A model generated the notes under the pieces. The model was not told the DNA's origin and made no database searches. It saw only the letters and a list, made by a program, of their open reading frames with translations. This document shows, in pieces, positions 56,822 through 64,000 of a DNA stretch of 64,000 bases; the stretch's first letter is position 1; each line of letters starts with the position of its first letter. The translations under genes were made by a program, and so were the position numbers. Origin of the DNA: Stentor roeselii (Eukaryota > Ciliophora > Heterotrichea > Heterotrichida > Stentoridae); the NCBI GenBank assembly GCA_006503475.1, contig RSEH01000056.1, positions 62,001 through 126,000 on the forward strand. Reading direction: 5' to 3'.

Positions 56822-57365
56822 GTAAATTAGTTGATATTTTTATTATTTCATTTTAGTTAGATGTTTCAATTTATATGAAGAGAAAAGTATTCCATGAGAT
56901 ATTTTATGATAGAAAGTCCTGAATAATAAACTTCTCTCTTCAGATAAGGTTCAACTGGTAGATTCAAACACCATTAAAAATTAAATAAATCTCATTAATT
57001 CAACAACACCCAAATATAATAAGCACTTAAACTAACACAATAAAAAATCATCCCTTTCCCAAAAGCACATCTTCTTATTAAAAAATCCAAATGAATCCTC
57101 TCCACCCATTACAAACATTACCTCACTCCTTGAAAAGATACGATAATTTCATCAACTCAAGAAAATACGGATAACAGAGTTATCAAAAGAAAAAATATCT
57201 TCTCACCAAACCACTTTCAAAATCTACCTTTTTTACCACAAACATTGAAAGATCTCCTTTCTTCTATAAAGATTGCAAAAATTATTCAATCAAAAAGATA
57301 TTTTTTCTATCTAAGTTCCCAGCTCAAAAAACTCAATAGTCTCATATCTTACAAAATCTTTGAAA
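56822..57365. other. 544-bp intergenic region, A/C-rich in its right part
   Basis: The left 130 bp are moderately G/T-rich. From about 56960 it is C/A-rich and G-poor on the plus strand, up to the MLF gene. I find no open frame or RNA signal. Confidence 0.55.
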
Positions 57366-58187
57366 ATGCTGGCAATTCGAGAAAATTCGAAGAGATCAAG
57401 AAGTAACTACCCTGCTGAAAATCATCAATTGGCCCATCGGTCTCCTAACTTTGGACATCGAGATGACTTCTTTGGTGGGTTTGGAGCTCCTGCTATCATG
57501 TCGGAAAATCCTTTTGCTTCTATGGAAAGGATGATGAACAGAATGAACCACATGGCTCAGGAAATGTTTGCAGGGTTTGGGGAAATGGCGAATTTGAGAA
57601 ATGGATTTAATCATTCTGAACATTCTGGAAATTATTATTCGTCTACATTCGTTCAAAGTACGAAAATTGATAGGAATGGACAACCGGTTGTTGAAAAGTA
57701 TAGGTCGGAAGCTAAGGGCGCTAGGAATGATAGAGGGGAAATGATCAGGGAAAGGAAACAGGCTTATGCTAATACTGAAACAGGACTTGAAAAATATGGA
57801 CATGAAAGAATGATCGGCGATAAAGGACGAAAAGTCGTTAAAGAAAAAATGGGAGATTACGAAAGAACCAGTGACGTATTCAAAAACCTAAACGAGCGAG
57901 AAGTCCACGATTTCGACCGAGACTGGATGGGAAACTGGGGTGGTCCTTCAATGCATGCAGTTTCAGGTAATCATTACGGAAGATTTATTCCCGAAGAACG
58001 TAAAATCGACGATGGAAGACGAGGAGACTTCATTCCAAACCACTACAGAGCGGAAAACCAGCCAGTCCGAAGAACAGACATCCAGCCGACGATCCCAGCC
58101 CCAAGACAACAAGCTTTACCAGCGCCAGCAAGAAGAGCACCTCAAAGAAACTCACAACCTCGAAGGACTCCAGCTCCAGGAGCTTGA
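57366..58187 (+). CDS. MLF1: Myeloid leukemia factor (MLF) family protein
   Basis: The first ATG is at 57366 (MLAIRENSKRS), giving 273 residues. The MLF core is at about residues 45-200: ENPFASMERMMNRMNHMAQ near its start, SSTFVQSTKID then KYRSEAKGARND, GLEKYGHERMIGDKGRKVV and the acidic EVHDFDRDWM. MLF proteins are small, natively flexible and associate with chaperones and phase-separated bodies; functions remain broad. The C-terminus is Pro/Arg/Gln-rich (PAPRQQALPAPARRAPQR). It ends in TGA. Confidence 0.9.
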   Translation: MLAIRENSKRSRSNYPAENHQLAHRSPNFGHRDDFFGGFGAPAIMSENPFASMERMMNRMNHMAQEMFAGFGEMANLRNGFNHSEHSGNYYSSTFVQSTKIDRNGQPVVEKYRSEAKGARNDRGEMIRERKQAYANTETGLEKYGHERMIGDKGRKVVKEKMGDYERTSDVFKNLNEREVHDFDRDWMGNWGGPSMHAVSGNHYGRFIPEERKIDDGRRGDFIPNHYRAENQPVRRTDIQPTIPAPRQQALPAPARRAPQRNSQPRRTPAPGA

Positions 58188-58215
58188 ATGTAACTTCGTT
58201 AGTTTTAATCATATT

Positions 58216-58854
58216 TTACAGATTCTTTAAAATTTCTTGTTTTATCGAAAAAGAATTTTCCAGTCTTTGGACTTTCAGGACAAGTTTCCAACTTTCCTCG
58301 ACTTTTGGAAGGGATTTGAAAAAGTCGAGAAAATTTATTTTGAATGGTTTTGGAACTTTTGGAAGGGTTTCATGAAGATTTTTTGAAGATGAGGGAGAAT
58401 TTTGAGACTTTTTTAATAGGGATGTGGATAATACCCCGAAAGTTTCGCAGATCATCAATTGGGACTCGTTTAATTCATGGGCTTCGTTTAAGGCTTGGGC
58501 GAAGTGAAGGAGTTTCTCGTCTGGTTTGGAAAGGTTTTCACAATTTTCACATTTTTCTTGAAAAGTTAAAGGAAACGACTCTAAAGAGTTCATCATCTTG
58601 TCGATATAAGAGTAAAACTTCGAAATTTCTTGATTTTCTTCTGAAAAAAATCGCTCGAATCTTTCAAAAAACTGGGAAAATCGGTTAAATTCAAGTTTTT
58701 GGCTGAAATCTGATTGTTTTTCTTCACATCTCATTCTTTTCTGGGGAAAGTCACTTTGCAAGTCCCAGAAGTGATTTTTCCTGGAAGGATTTAGTTCATT
58801 GCTAAAGACCTGGTTGTTAGAAAAGCGATTTTTTTGATATGGGGCTATTTCCAT
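58216..58854 (-). CDS. Hypothetical protein, 212 residues
   Basis: An intact frame, with ATG in GTATAAATG context. No domain recognised. It is rich in Phe, Ser, Asn and Lys. A Phe-rich helix (NRFSQFFERFERFFSEENQE) spans about residues 57-76, and helices continue to 150. It is head to head with the 58862 gene, 7 bp apart. Function unknown. Confidence 0.55.
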   Translation of the reverse strand: MEIAPYQKNRFSNNQVFSNELNPSRKNHFWDLQSDFPQKRMRCEEKQSDFSQKLEFNRFSQFFERFERFFSEENQEISKFYSYIDKMMNSLESFPLTFQEKCENCENLSKPDEKLLHFAQALNEAHELNESQLMICETFGVLSTSLLKKSQNSPSSSKNLHETLPKVPKPFKINFLDFFKSLPKVEESWKLVLKVQRLENSFSIKQEILKNL

Positions 58855-58861
58855 TTATACT
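58855..58861. promoter_or_regulatory. 7-bp gap between divergent start codons
   Basis: TTATACT lies between the start at 58854 (minus) and the ATG at 58862 (plus). The plus-strand gene could also start at the next codon, an adjacent ATG (58865), which widens the gap to 10 bp. Confidence 0.65.
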
Positions 58862-59377
58862 ATGATGAGTCGAAGTTTGAGAAGATTCGGCCAGTTCAAC
58901 AGGTCTTCATTCAAAATAGAAAACGACTGGATAGAATTAATCAGCGAGGATAAACTAATCAAATCGAAGACAAGCACGTTTAGTCTAGGATTGTTATTCC
59001 CTGTATTCTCCCTGTATCTATTTGGACCATCGACAGACGCTATAAATTGTATATTTGATTCATCTTTACCATTCGTCCTCATCTGTACAATTTCCTATTC
59101 CTTATTAAGAGACACGGTAGTCAAGATGAGACTATCAAAAGACGGCAAAAGTGTAACAATCAGCAAATTATTCAATACAAAGCTCGAAAAAGAATTCAAT
59201 ATTAAAGACATCAAATTACAAAAAACCTCAGAAGAAGAATCTCCATATAACATAACAAAATACTCCTTTGAAATAGACCAGACGCCATTTAAAATTTTAC
59301 GATACACTCATTTCAATAACCCTGACCTAGTTCTCAGTATTCTGAACTCAGAAGAAGTAGAATGGGTCGATAATTAG
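58862..59377 (+). CDS. Hypothetical two-span membrane protein, possibly mitochondrial, 171 residues
   Basis: Two adjacent ATGs (58862, 58865). The N-terminus (SRSLRRFGQFNRSSFK) is rich in Arg and Ser without acids, like a mitochondrial presequence. Two hydrophobic segments (SLGLLFPVFSLYLFG, about 41-55; SLPFVLICTISYSLL, about 68-82) form a hairpin, followed by a beta-rich region (VVKMRLSKDGKSVTISKLF). This topology resembles TMEM186/TMEM70-type assembly factors, but I see no diagnostic motif. Confidence 0.6.
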   Translation: MMSRSLRRFGQFNRSSFKIENDWIELISEDKLIKSKTSTFSLGLLFPVFSLYLFGPSTDAINCIFDSSLPFVLICTISYSLLRDTVVKMRLSKDGKSVTISKLFNTKLEKEFNIKDIKLQKTSEEESPYNITKYSFEIDQTPFKILRYTHFNNPDLVLSILNSEEVEWVDN

Positions 59378-59424
59378 CTAAAACTCATAAAACCAATCCA
59401 ATTAATCTCTCCATTTACACTCAA

Positions 59425-61221
59425 ATGTTCGCTTGTAGCGAGTTTCCATGGCAGCTTTACGTGGGGCGTGATTTTCACGTTTCCAGTCACATAAAAGCGG
59501 ACTTGGAAAACAGCCTTACCAAGAAATTCGACTTTATCCGAGTTCCCTTGGTTCACCCTCGCTTCTCAGTGCACAATAAAATCACTCGAACCGAGCCGAT
59601 GACGCGTTCCGACTCCTGCCTGTCCTCATCTCAATGGAACAACTGCATCCAAGGCAAATTATCAGAGTCCATCGATGTGGACCACCCAGTTGCTGAAGTG
59701 CGTAAAAAGTGGGAAGTCCAAATGAACAGCGAAATGCGCTGGGGCATCCACCTGGGAGTCCATTCAATTGTTTTGCCTTGTCCTCAGAATGATTCCAGCA
59801 ACTTTTCTCGTATTTTAAATTCATATCTGGAGAAAGGCTTTTACTATCAAAAAATTCTTGTACAAACTAACATTCAGGATTGGGATAAGTGGAATAATGT
59901 TAGACTCAAATGTGGACCTTCGACTATTTTAGGAGTTAGTCTTGTGGTTGACCAGGAAGTGAATTTAGAAGTTATGGATAGGTGGTTTGGAGAACCGGTC
60001 CAGACCTTGACTTTCAGTAGGGCTGTCTTTGTGAATATGAGAGATACTTACCCGACACTTTCTAGGACTTTGCAGATGTTTGTTCAGAAAATGTTTAAAT
60101 TGAAGCTGAATGTTCTTGTTCCCACTTGTAAAGACCCGGAACAGATTCGTGGGTATTTATGTTACTTGTTTAAAAATCAACCAGGTGTAATATTTAAGCA
60201 GCTTTCTCCTTTACAGCACTTTTCTTATGACTTTTGGGATGTTTCACAGTTGCCACTGCAACCCTTGATGCACAACTTGGAAAGTTCTACTTATGAGATA
60301 TTTGAAAAAGACCCGATTAAGTACAACTTATACGAAGAAGCGATTTTTAACACCCTGGTAGAAAACCCGAGTTTTTCAGTGATTATGGTAGTCGGGGCAG
60401 GAAGAGGTCCAATTGTGAAGGCAGCTTTAAGAGCTTCTAGAAGAGCGCAACGAGGTACTTTAATCTACGCTTTAGACAAGAACCCAAACGCAGTAGTGAC
60501 TCTTAGAAATCTTCTTCGTATTTGACATGCAGGCAACGAGTGGCTTCATGAAAATGTGAAAGTCGTTGAAAGTGACATGCGACTTTGGAACCCGGAGCAT
60601 AAGGCTGACATCATTGTCAGTGAGTTACTTGGAAGCTTTGGTGACAATGAACTCGAACCAGAATGCTTGGAATGTGCTGCGCGACTGTTGAAGGAAGGAG
60701 GAGTCAGTATTCCCAGCAAGGCCATCAACTACTTAACACCTGTTTCAAGTCATAAGAACTGGGTCAGTGCGGTGACTACTCATGCTTCAGCTGAGACTCC
60801 TTATGTCTGTTTTCCTAACAATGCTTATATGCCTCTGGAATCGAAAAAATGCTTTGAATTTGAATATCCTAGTCTTGACACTGACCACTCTCGCTTTGTT
60901 GAACTTCGATTTCGTCCTGGAAAACTTGTGGTTCATGGATTTGTCGGGTATTTTGAATCTGTTCTTCATTCCAAGGTGCTCATGTCGATTAAACCGGAAA
61001 GTCACTCTAAGGATATGGGCTCTTGGTTTCCAATGTACTTTCCCATCAAACAGCCTATTCTTTGTATTAATCATGATTTGGTCGTCAGGGTCTGGAGATG
61101 CGCTTCTAGTGACCGGGTCTGGTATGAATGGGAAGTGATGACGGAAAAAGAAGGAATTATGATGCAGACTTCTGGAATTCACAATCCTAATGGGAAGACT
61201 TATTGGATTGGAAAGGTTTAG
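59425..61221 (+). CDS. PRMT5: Protein arginine methyltransferase 5, one 15-nt intron
   Basis: Two exons (59425-60517 and 60533-61221) give 593 residues, slightly shorter than human PRMT5. The N-terminal TIM barrel has WGIHLGVHSIVLPCP. YEIFEKDPIKYNLYEEAIF includes the Phe typical of symmetric dimethylation enzymes. The SAM motif is VMVVGAGRGPIV near residue 320, and the double-Glu motif SELLGSFGDNELEPECLE is near residue 393. PRMT5 symmetrically dimethylates arginines in Sm proteins and histones. The intron at 60518-60532 joins LRNLLR to NEWLHENVKVVESDM. The ATG is 47 bp after the previous gene. Confidence 0.95.
60518..60532 (+). other. 15-nt intron (GTATTTGACATGCAG)
   Basis: Contains an in-frame TGA; excision makes Arg across the junction and continues the PRMT5 sequence. 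A is at position 10. Confidence 0.9.
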
Positions 61222-61253
61222 ATAGGTTCTTTTTAGGATTATCAGATTAAGAA

Positions 61254-62762
61254 ATGGATCAAGAAATTCATGATTTCGTCTTGCAGCTCAATAGGGAAGC
61301 TATGAACTACTTGAAAGATGGAGAATTTCAATTCGCGATCAAGACTTTGAAGGATGCTGAAAAGGTATTGTTGAGACTACCGAAGTTGAAAACTTCGAAA
61401 CTTTTTGGAATCACTTTTAATAATTTTGGATGCTTTTACAAAAGGATGAATAAACCTAATGTTGCTTTGAAGTATCTGATCAAAGCATGTAAAAATGAAT
61501 CGGTTGAACCTGTTGATAAAGTTAATCTGGCTGGGACTTTATTGAATATTTGTGCTATTTACTCGCAGTTAGGGAAACATTTGAAGGCACTGGAGCAGAG
61601 CTGTGAAGCTTTAGAGCTTTTGAAAGAGGGGAACCAAGATAGCAAACATTACATGAGCACTCTGATAATCGCATATCATAATACAGGAGTTGAATATGAA
61701 TATTTGTCTAATTTAAGACAAGCAGCTGACTGTTACAAGACAGCCTGGACCCTTGCCCTGGCTCATTTCGGAGAAACTCACAGTTTGACTCAGTCGGTTC
61801 ACCAGAACTACTTAGAAGCTTTAGAAAAACTCGAAAAATCTGAAATAAAAAACATCCTCCGTGATCAACAAAGAACTCTAAGCAAGTTTCACCAAGTTGA
61901 CCAACATCTTCCCTCAATAAACAAGAAAAGATCTCCTATCAAACCACAGACCGATGCTCAGAAAACTCGTCACAGATCTCCTTTAAAAGAAGAAAGCCTA
62001 AAAAACGACCCTGATTTGAATAAAGTCAGGTTTTTAACAGGCGAAAGGCTTCAACCAATGCACAAGACCAGAGGTGTCAGAATTCACTTCAGGACTGGAA
62101 TCAAAGAATCAGGCCTAAATGAAAAAATCAGAGAAAATGATGATGCAGAATTTTTTATTGACTCACAAGCCAGAACCTCTTCAGCTCCTCTGAACATGAA
62201 AGGAAAAAAATACATGAAACTCGGAATTGAAACTGAAAATTACGACTTTGTTCAGATTAAAAATTTTAATGAAAAGAACAAAAAAGATCTGAAGTTTGAA
62301 AGTAAATTAAAAGATCTGCATCAACAGGATAGTTTGGATTTGATGAAAGAAGAAAATATTGAAAAATTTGAAGCTCTTGATGAGTTTATCAGAGGTGAAG
62401 AGTTTATTTTACCTGAAGAAAGCCCGATTGTTGAGATGATTAAAAAAGATAAAGAAGGAGAAGAAAAAAAGGTAAAATTTCAGGAAAGTGATAATGAAGA
62501 AATTAAAGACCTCAAAAAACAAAACTGTGAAAATGAAAAAACAACCCCAGAACTTCAAGAAAACTTAAAAAGTCTAACTTTAACCCAGCAAGTCTTCCAA
62601 GGCTACTTAAAACGAAAAGAAACCTTAAAACTTCTAACCTCAGTTGTTCTTATCCAAAAACACATCAGAAAATACCAATGCAGGTCAATCTACCTAAACA
62701 TCCGCAACGCTGTAATATTTATCCAAAAATCATATCGAGCCTATTTAAAGACTAAATCCTAA
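61254..62762 (+). CDS. TPR protein with C-terminal IQ motifs, 502 residues
   Basis: Five or so tetratricopeptide repeats at residues about 10-190: AMNYLKDGEFQFAIKTLKDA, FNNFGCFYKRMNKPNVALKY, LLNICAIYSQLGKHLKALEQ and YHNTGVEYEYLSNLRQAADC. A disordered, charged middle follows. The C-terminus has two to three IQ-like helices (VVLIQKHIRKYQCR, VIFIQKSYRAYLK) that could bind calmodulin. It may be a ciliary or cytoskeletal adaptor. The convergent kinase gene ends 25 bp away. Confidence 0.75.
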   Translation: MDQEIHDFVLQLNREAMNYLKDGEFQFAIKTLKDAEKVLLRLPKLKTSKLFGITFNNFGCFYKRMNKPNVALKYLIKACKNESVEPVDKVNLAGTLLNICAIYSQLGKHLKALEQSCEALELLKEGNQDSKHYMSTLIIAYHNTGVEYEYLSNLRQAADCYKTAWTLALAHFGETHSLTQSVHQNYLEALEKLEKSEIKNILRDQQRTLSKFHQVDQHLPSINKKRSPIKPQTDAQKTRHRSPLKEESLKNDPDLNKVRFLTGERLQPMHKTRGVRIHFRTGIKESGLNEKIRENDDAEFFIDSQARTSSAPLNMKGKKYMKLGIETENYDFVQIKNFNEKNKKDLKFESKLKDLHQQDSLDLMKEENIEKFEALDEFIRGEEFILPEESPIVEMIKKDKEGEEKKVKFQESDNEEIKDLKKQNCENEKTTPELQENLKSLTLTQQVFQGYLKRKETLKLLTSVVLIQKHIRKYQCRSIYLNIRNAVIFIQKSYRAYLKTKS

Positions 62763-62787
62763 TTAAACACTGCATATCTATCATATA

Positions 62788-64000
62788 CTAAAACCTCAAA
62801 GGAACAGAAGCTTTTCTATGCGGCTGAAGTTTGATGTTATCAAGTTCCTTCAGCGCTTCAACCAAATTATTCCTATAATTTTCTTCACTTTTCTTGAAAG
62901 TATACCCAGTGAAATTCGAGTCTTTCTTATGTTTTCTCTTAACCTGTGGGTGAAAAGGTTCATTTTCTTCAAACTTATCAAAATTGCTAGTATCAAATTC
63001 ATTTTGCAGCTTTGGCATCCAAGGAGCGCGAGTCTCTCTAATTTTTTCCCAATTAATTCCTTTAAAAAACGGGTGATTTTTTATTTCTTGAGCCCCTCGA
63101 CTTCCAAGTCGTTCATTCGGATCACAGATGAGTTTTTTGATCAAATCAGTGACTTCTCTTGAAAGTCCAGCTTCTCTAGGAATGTTTAAAGTTTTTTTCC
63201 AATGAAGGATTTTTTGGCAGGTCAAAGAAGGGTCATCGGCGAAGAAAGGAGGGTACCCGACGACCATTTCATATAAAATGACTCCGACACTCCACCAGTC
63301 AGCAGTTTCATTGTAACCTTGCTTGTTAAACACCTCAGGAGCGATGTAGTCAGGGGTCCCGACAGTGGAAAAAGCAAGAATTCGGCTTCTTTTGTATTCT
63401 GAGTGCTTTGTTGAAGAGACACTTGCTTCATCTTCGTTGTTTTTCTTGAGAATAAAGGAGTCACCTGTGAGATTTGCTTGTTTGCATAGGCCGAAGTCTG
63501 AAAGTTTGATGTGCCCTGTTCGGTCGATTAGGACGTTGTCGGGCTTCAGGTCTCGGTGAATGTAACTCATTTTATGGACACTTTCTACTGATAAGACTAA
63601 CTCAGCGATGTAGAACCTGGCCTCGTCTTCTGGAAGAATGTCACGTTTCATTAGGATGTTCATTAAGTCACCTCCTGGAAGGTACTCCATTACTAGGTAT
63701 AAACTGGAATCGTCTTGAAATGAGGATTTTAACTCGACTATCCAGGGATTGTCAGCGAAGGCTAGGACGTTTCTTTCCGAGCGCACATGAGTAATCTGAT
63801 TCTTTCTAATCATCTCCTGTTTCGACATTTTCTTCATAGCCTGAATCTCACCCGTAATCTTATTCCTCACAACTCGAACTTCTCCGAAAGCGCCTTTACC
63901 AATGATAGCAATAGATTCAAAGTCAAAAACCGAAGTTCTTCTCCTCATAGAGCGCATGTTGATTGCTTCTTTTCTAAATATATCCTGTTTAATCATCTGT
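62788..64000 (-). CDS. STK38: NDR/STK38-type AGC protein kinase, start beyond or at the right edge
   Basis: The frame is open to the right edge; an ATG at 63996 gives 402 residues, but NDR kinases normally have about 80 more residues upstream, so the N-terminus may be missing. The glycine loop is GKGAFGEVRVV, the VAIK-type lysine lies in QAMKKMSK, then YIHRDLKPDNVL and SDFGLC. The activation segment contains an insert of about 30 residues and ends RILAFSTVGTPDYIAPEV, as in NDR with its phospho-Ser. The hydrophobic motif is NFTGYTFKK, with the likely phosphorylated Thr. NDR kinases act with MOB proteins in morphogenesis and division. Confidence 0.93.
   Translation of the reverse strand, partial: QMIKQDIFRKEAINMRSMRRRTSVFDFESIAIIGKGAFGEVRVVRNKITGEIQAMKKMSKQEMIRKNQITHVRSERNVLAFADNPWIVELKSSFQDDSSLYLVMEYLPGGDLMNILMKRDILPEDEARFYIAELVLSVESVHKMSYIHRDLKPDNVLIDRTGHIKLSDFGLCKQANLTGDSFILKKNNEDEASVSSTKHSEYKRSRILAFSTVGTPDYIAPEVFNKQGYNETADWWSVGVILYEMVVGYPPFFADDPSLTCQKILHWKKTLNIPREAGLSREVTDLIKKLICDPNERLGSRGAQEIKNHPFFKGINWEKIRETRAPWMPKLQNEFDTSNFDKFEENEPFHPQVKRKHKKDSNFTGYTFKKSEENYRNNLVEALKELDNIKLQPHRKASVPLRF

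Noticed and set aside
1-64000. A reassigned stop-codon genetic code as in many ciliates
   Set aside because: TAA, TAG and TGA all end genes with conserved C-termini, and conserved domains contain no in-frame stops other than those explained by introns and the single TAA in the methyltransferase.
1-64000. tRNA, snRNA or other structured RNA genes
   Set aside because: I looked for tRNA B-box-like strings and U6/U1/U2 cores in the spacers and found none; matches such as GGTTCGAAC near 36950 are inside coding sequence. This was by eye and could miss diverged RNAs.
1-64000. Transposons, CRISPR arrays, insertion sequences or virus-derived elements
   Set aside because: No transposase, reverse transcriptase, integrase, capsid-type gene or regularly spaced repeat array was recognised on either strand.

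Overview
This window reads as macronuclear DNA of a heterotrich ciliate, most like Stentor. The evidence is as follows. Genes are packed end to end and mostly intronless. TAA, TAG and TGA are all used as terminators, with no reassigned codon inside conserved domains, which points to the standard code. The few introns I can prove are tiny (14 or 15 nt, GT...AG, with an A six bases from the 3' end). Many genes encode parts of motile cilia and basal bodies. I see no rRNA, tRNA, CRISPR array, transposon or virus-like element.

Layout. Positions 1-9079 hold a basal-body protein (CCDC61/VFL3, cut by the left edge), several unknown small proteins, a DCAF7-type WD40 protein, an ankyrin protein, a 7-TM membrane protein with two tiny introns, a ubiquitin-specific protease with zinc fingers, and a C2H2 protein. 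A 2.7-kb AT-rich stretch without convincing genes (9080-11742) follows; it carries a 56-bp tandem duplication. Positions 11743-19170 hold a vacuolar sorting receptor, the Integrator nuclease INTS11, a branched-chain aminotransferase, a degenerate Nudix/amidotransferase-like protein, a cAMP-receptor-like GPCR and an O-methyltransferase with an internal TAA. Positions 19415-24704 are five co-oriented genes separated by -1 to 14 nt, including the ATP-synthase chaperone ATP12 with three introns and a 1040-residue coiled coil.

Positions 24726-38114 hold a UBTD protein, a short La-motif protein, fimbrin, ribosomal protein eS4, a phosducin-like protein, a CFAP97-like protein, dynein intermediate chain DNAI1 and several unknown coiled-coil proteins. 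Positions 38264-49384 are all on the minus strand: glycine decarboxylase, an acyltransferase-3 membrane protein, PX-PH phospholipase D, an ankyrin protein, a CIMIP2-type microtubule inner protein, a papain-like protease and two short membrane proteins. Positions 49665-64000 hold a 2154-residue PHD/TFIIS-M/SPOC chromatin protein, a PH-FYVE protein, an MLF protein, unknown proteins, PRMT5, a TPR-IQ protein and an NDR-type kinase that runs to the right edge.

The genes do not form one pathway. Cilium construction recurs (CCDC61, DNAI1, CFAP97, CIMIP2), as do transcription and RNA processing (INTS11, PHD/SPOC protein, PRMT5, La protein) and mitochondrial metabolism (BCAT, GLDC, ATP12). The most unusual signals are genomic rather than functional. 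The base composition of the two strands flips abruptly inside genes, without regard to gene boundaries or orientation. Two introns appear to be only 14 nt. Three divergent gene pairs have start codons 6-8 bp apart. A recurring ATAAATG start context overlaps the AATAAA polyadenylation hexamer. All coordinates and motif calls are by eye; no alignment or database search was run.
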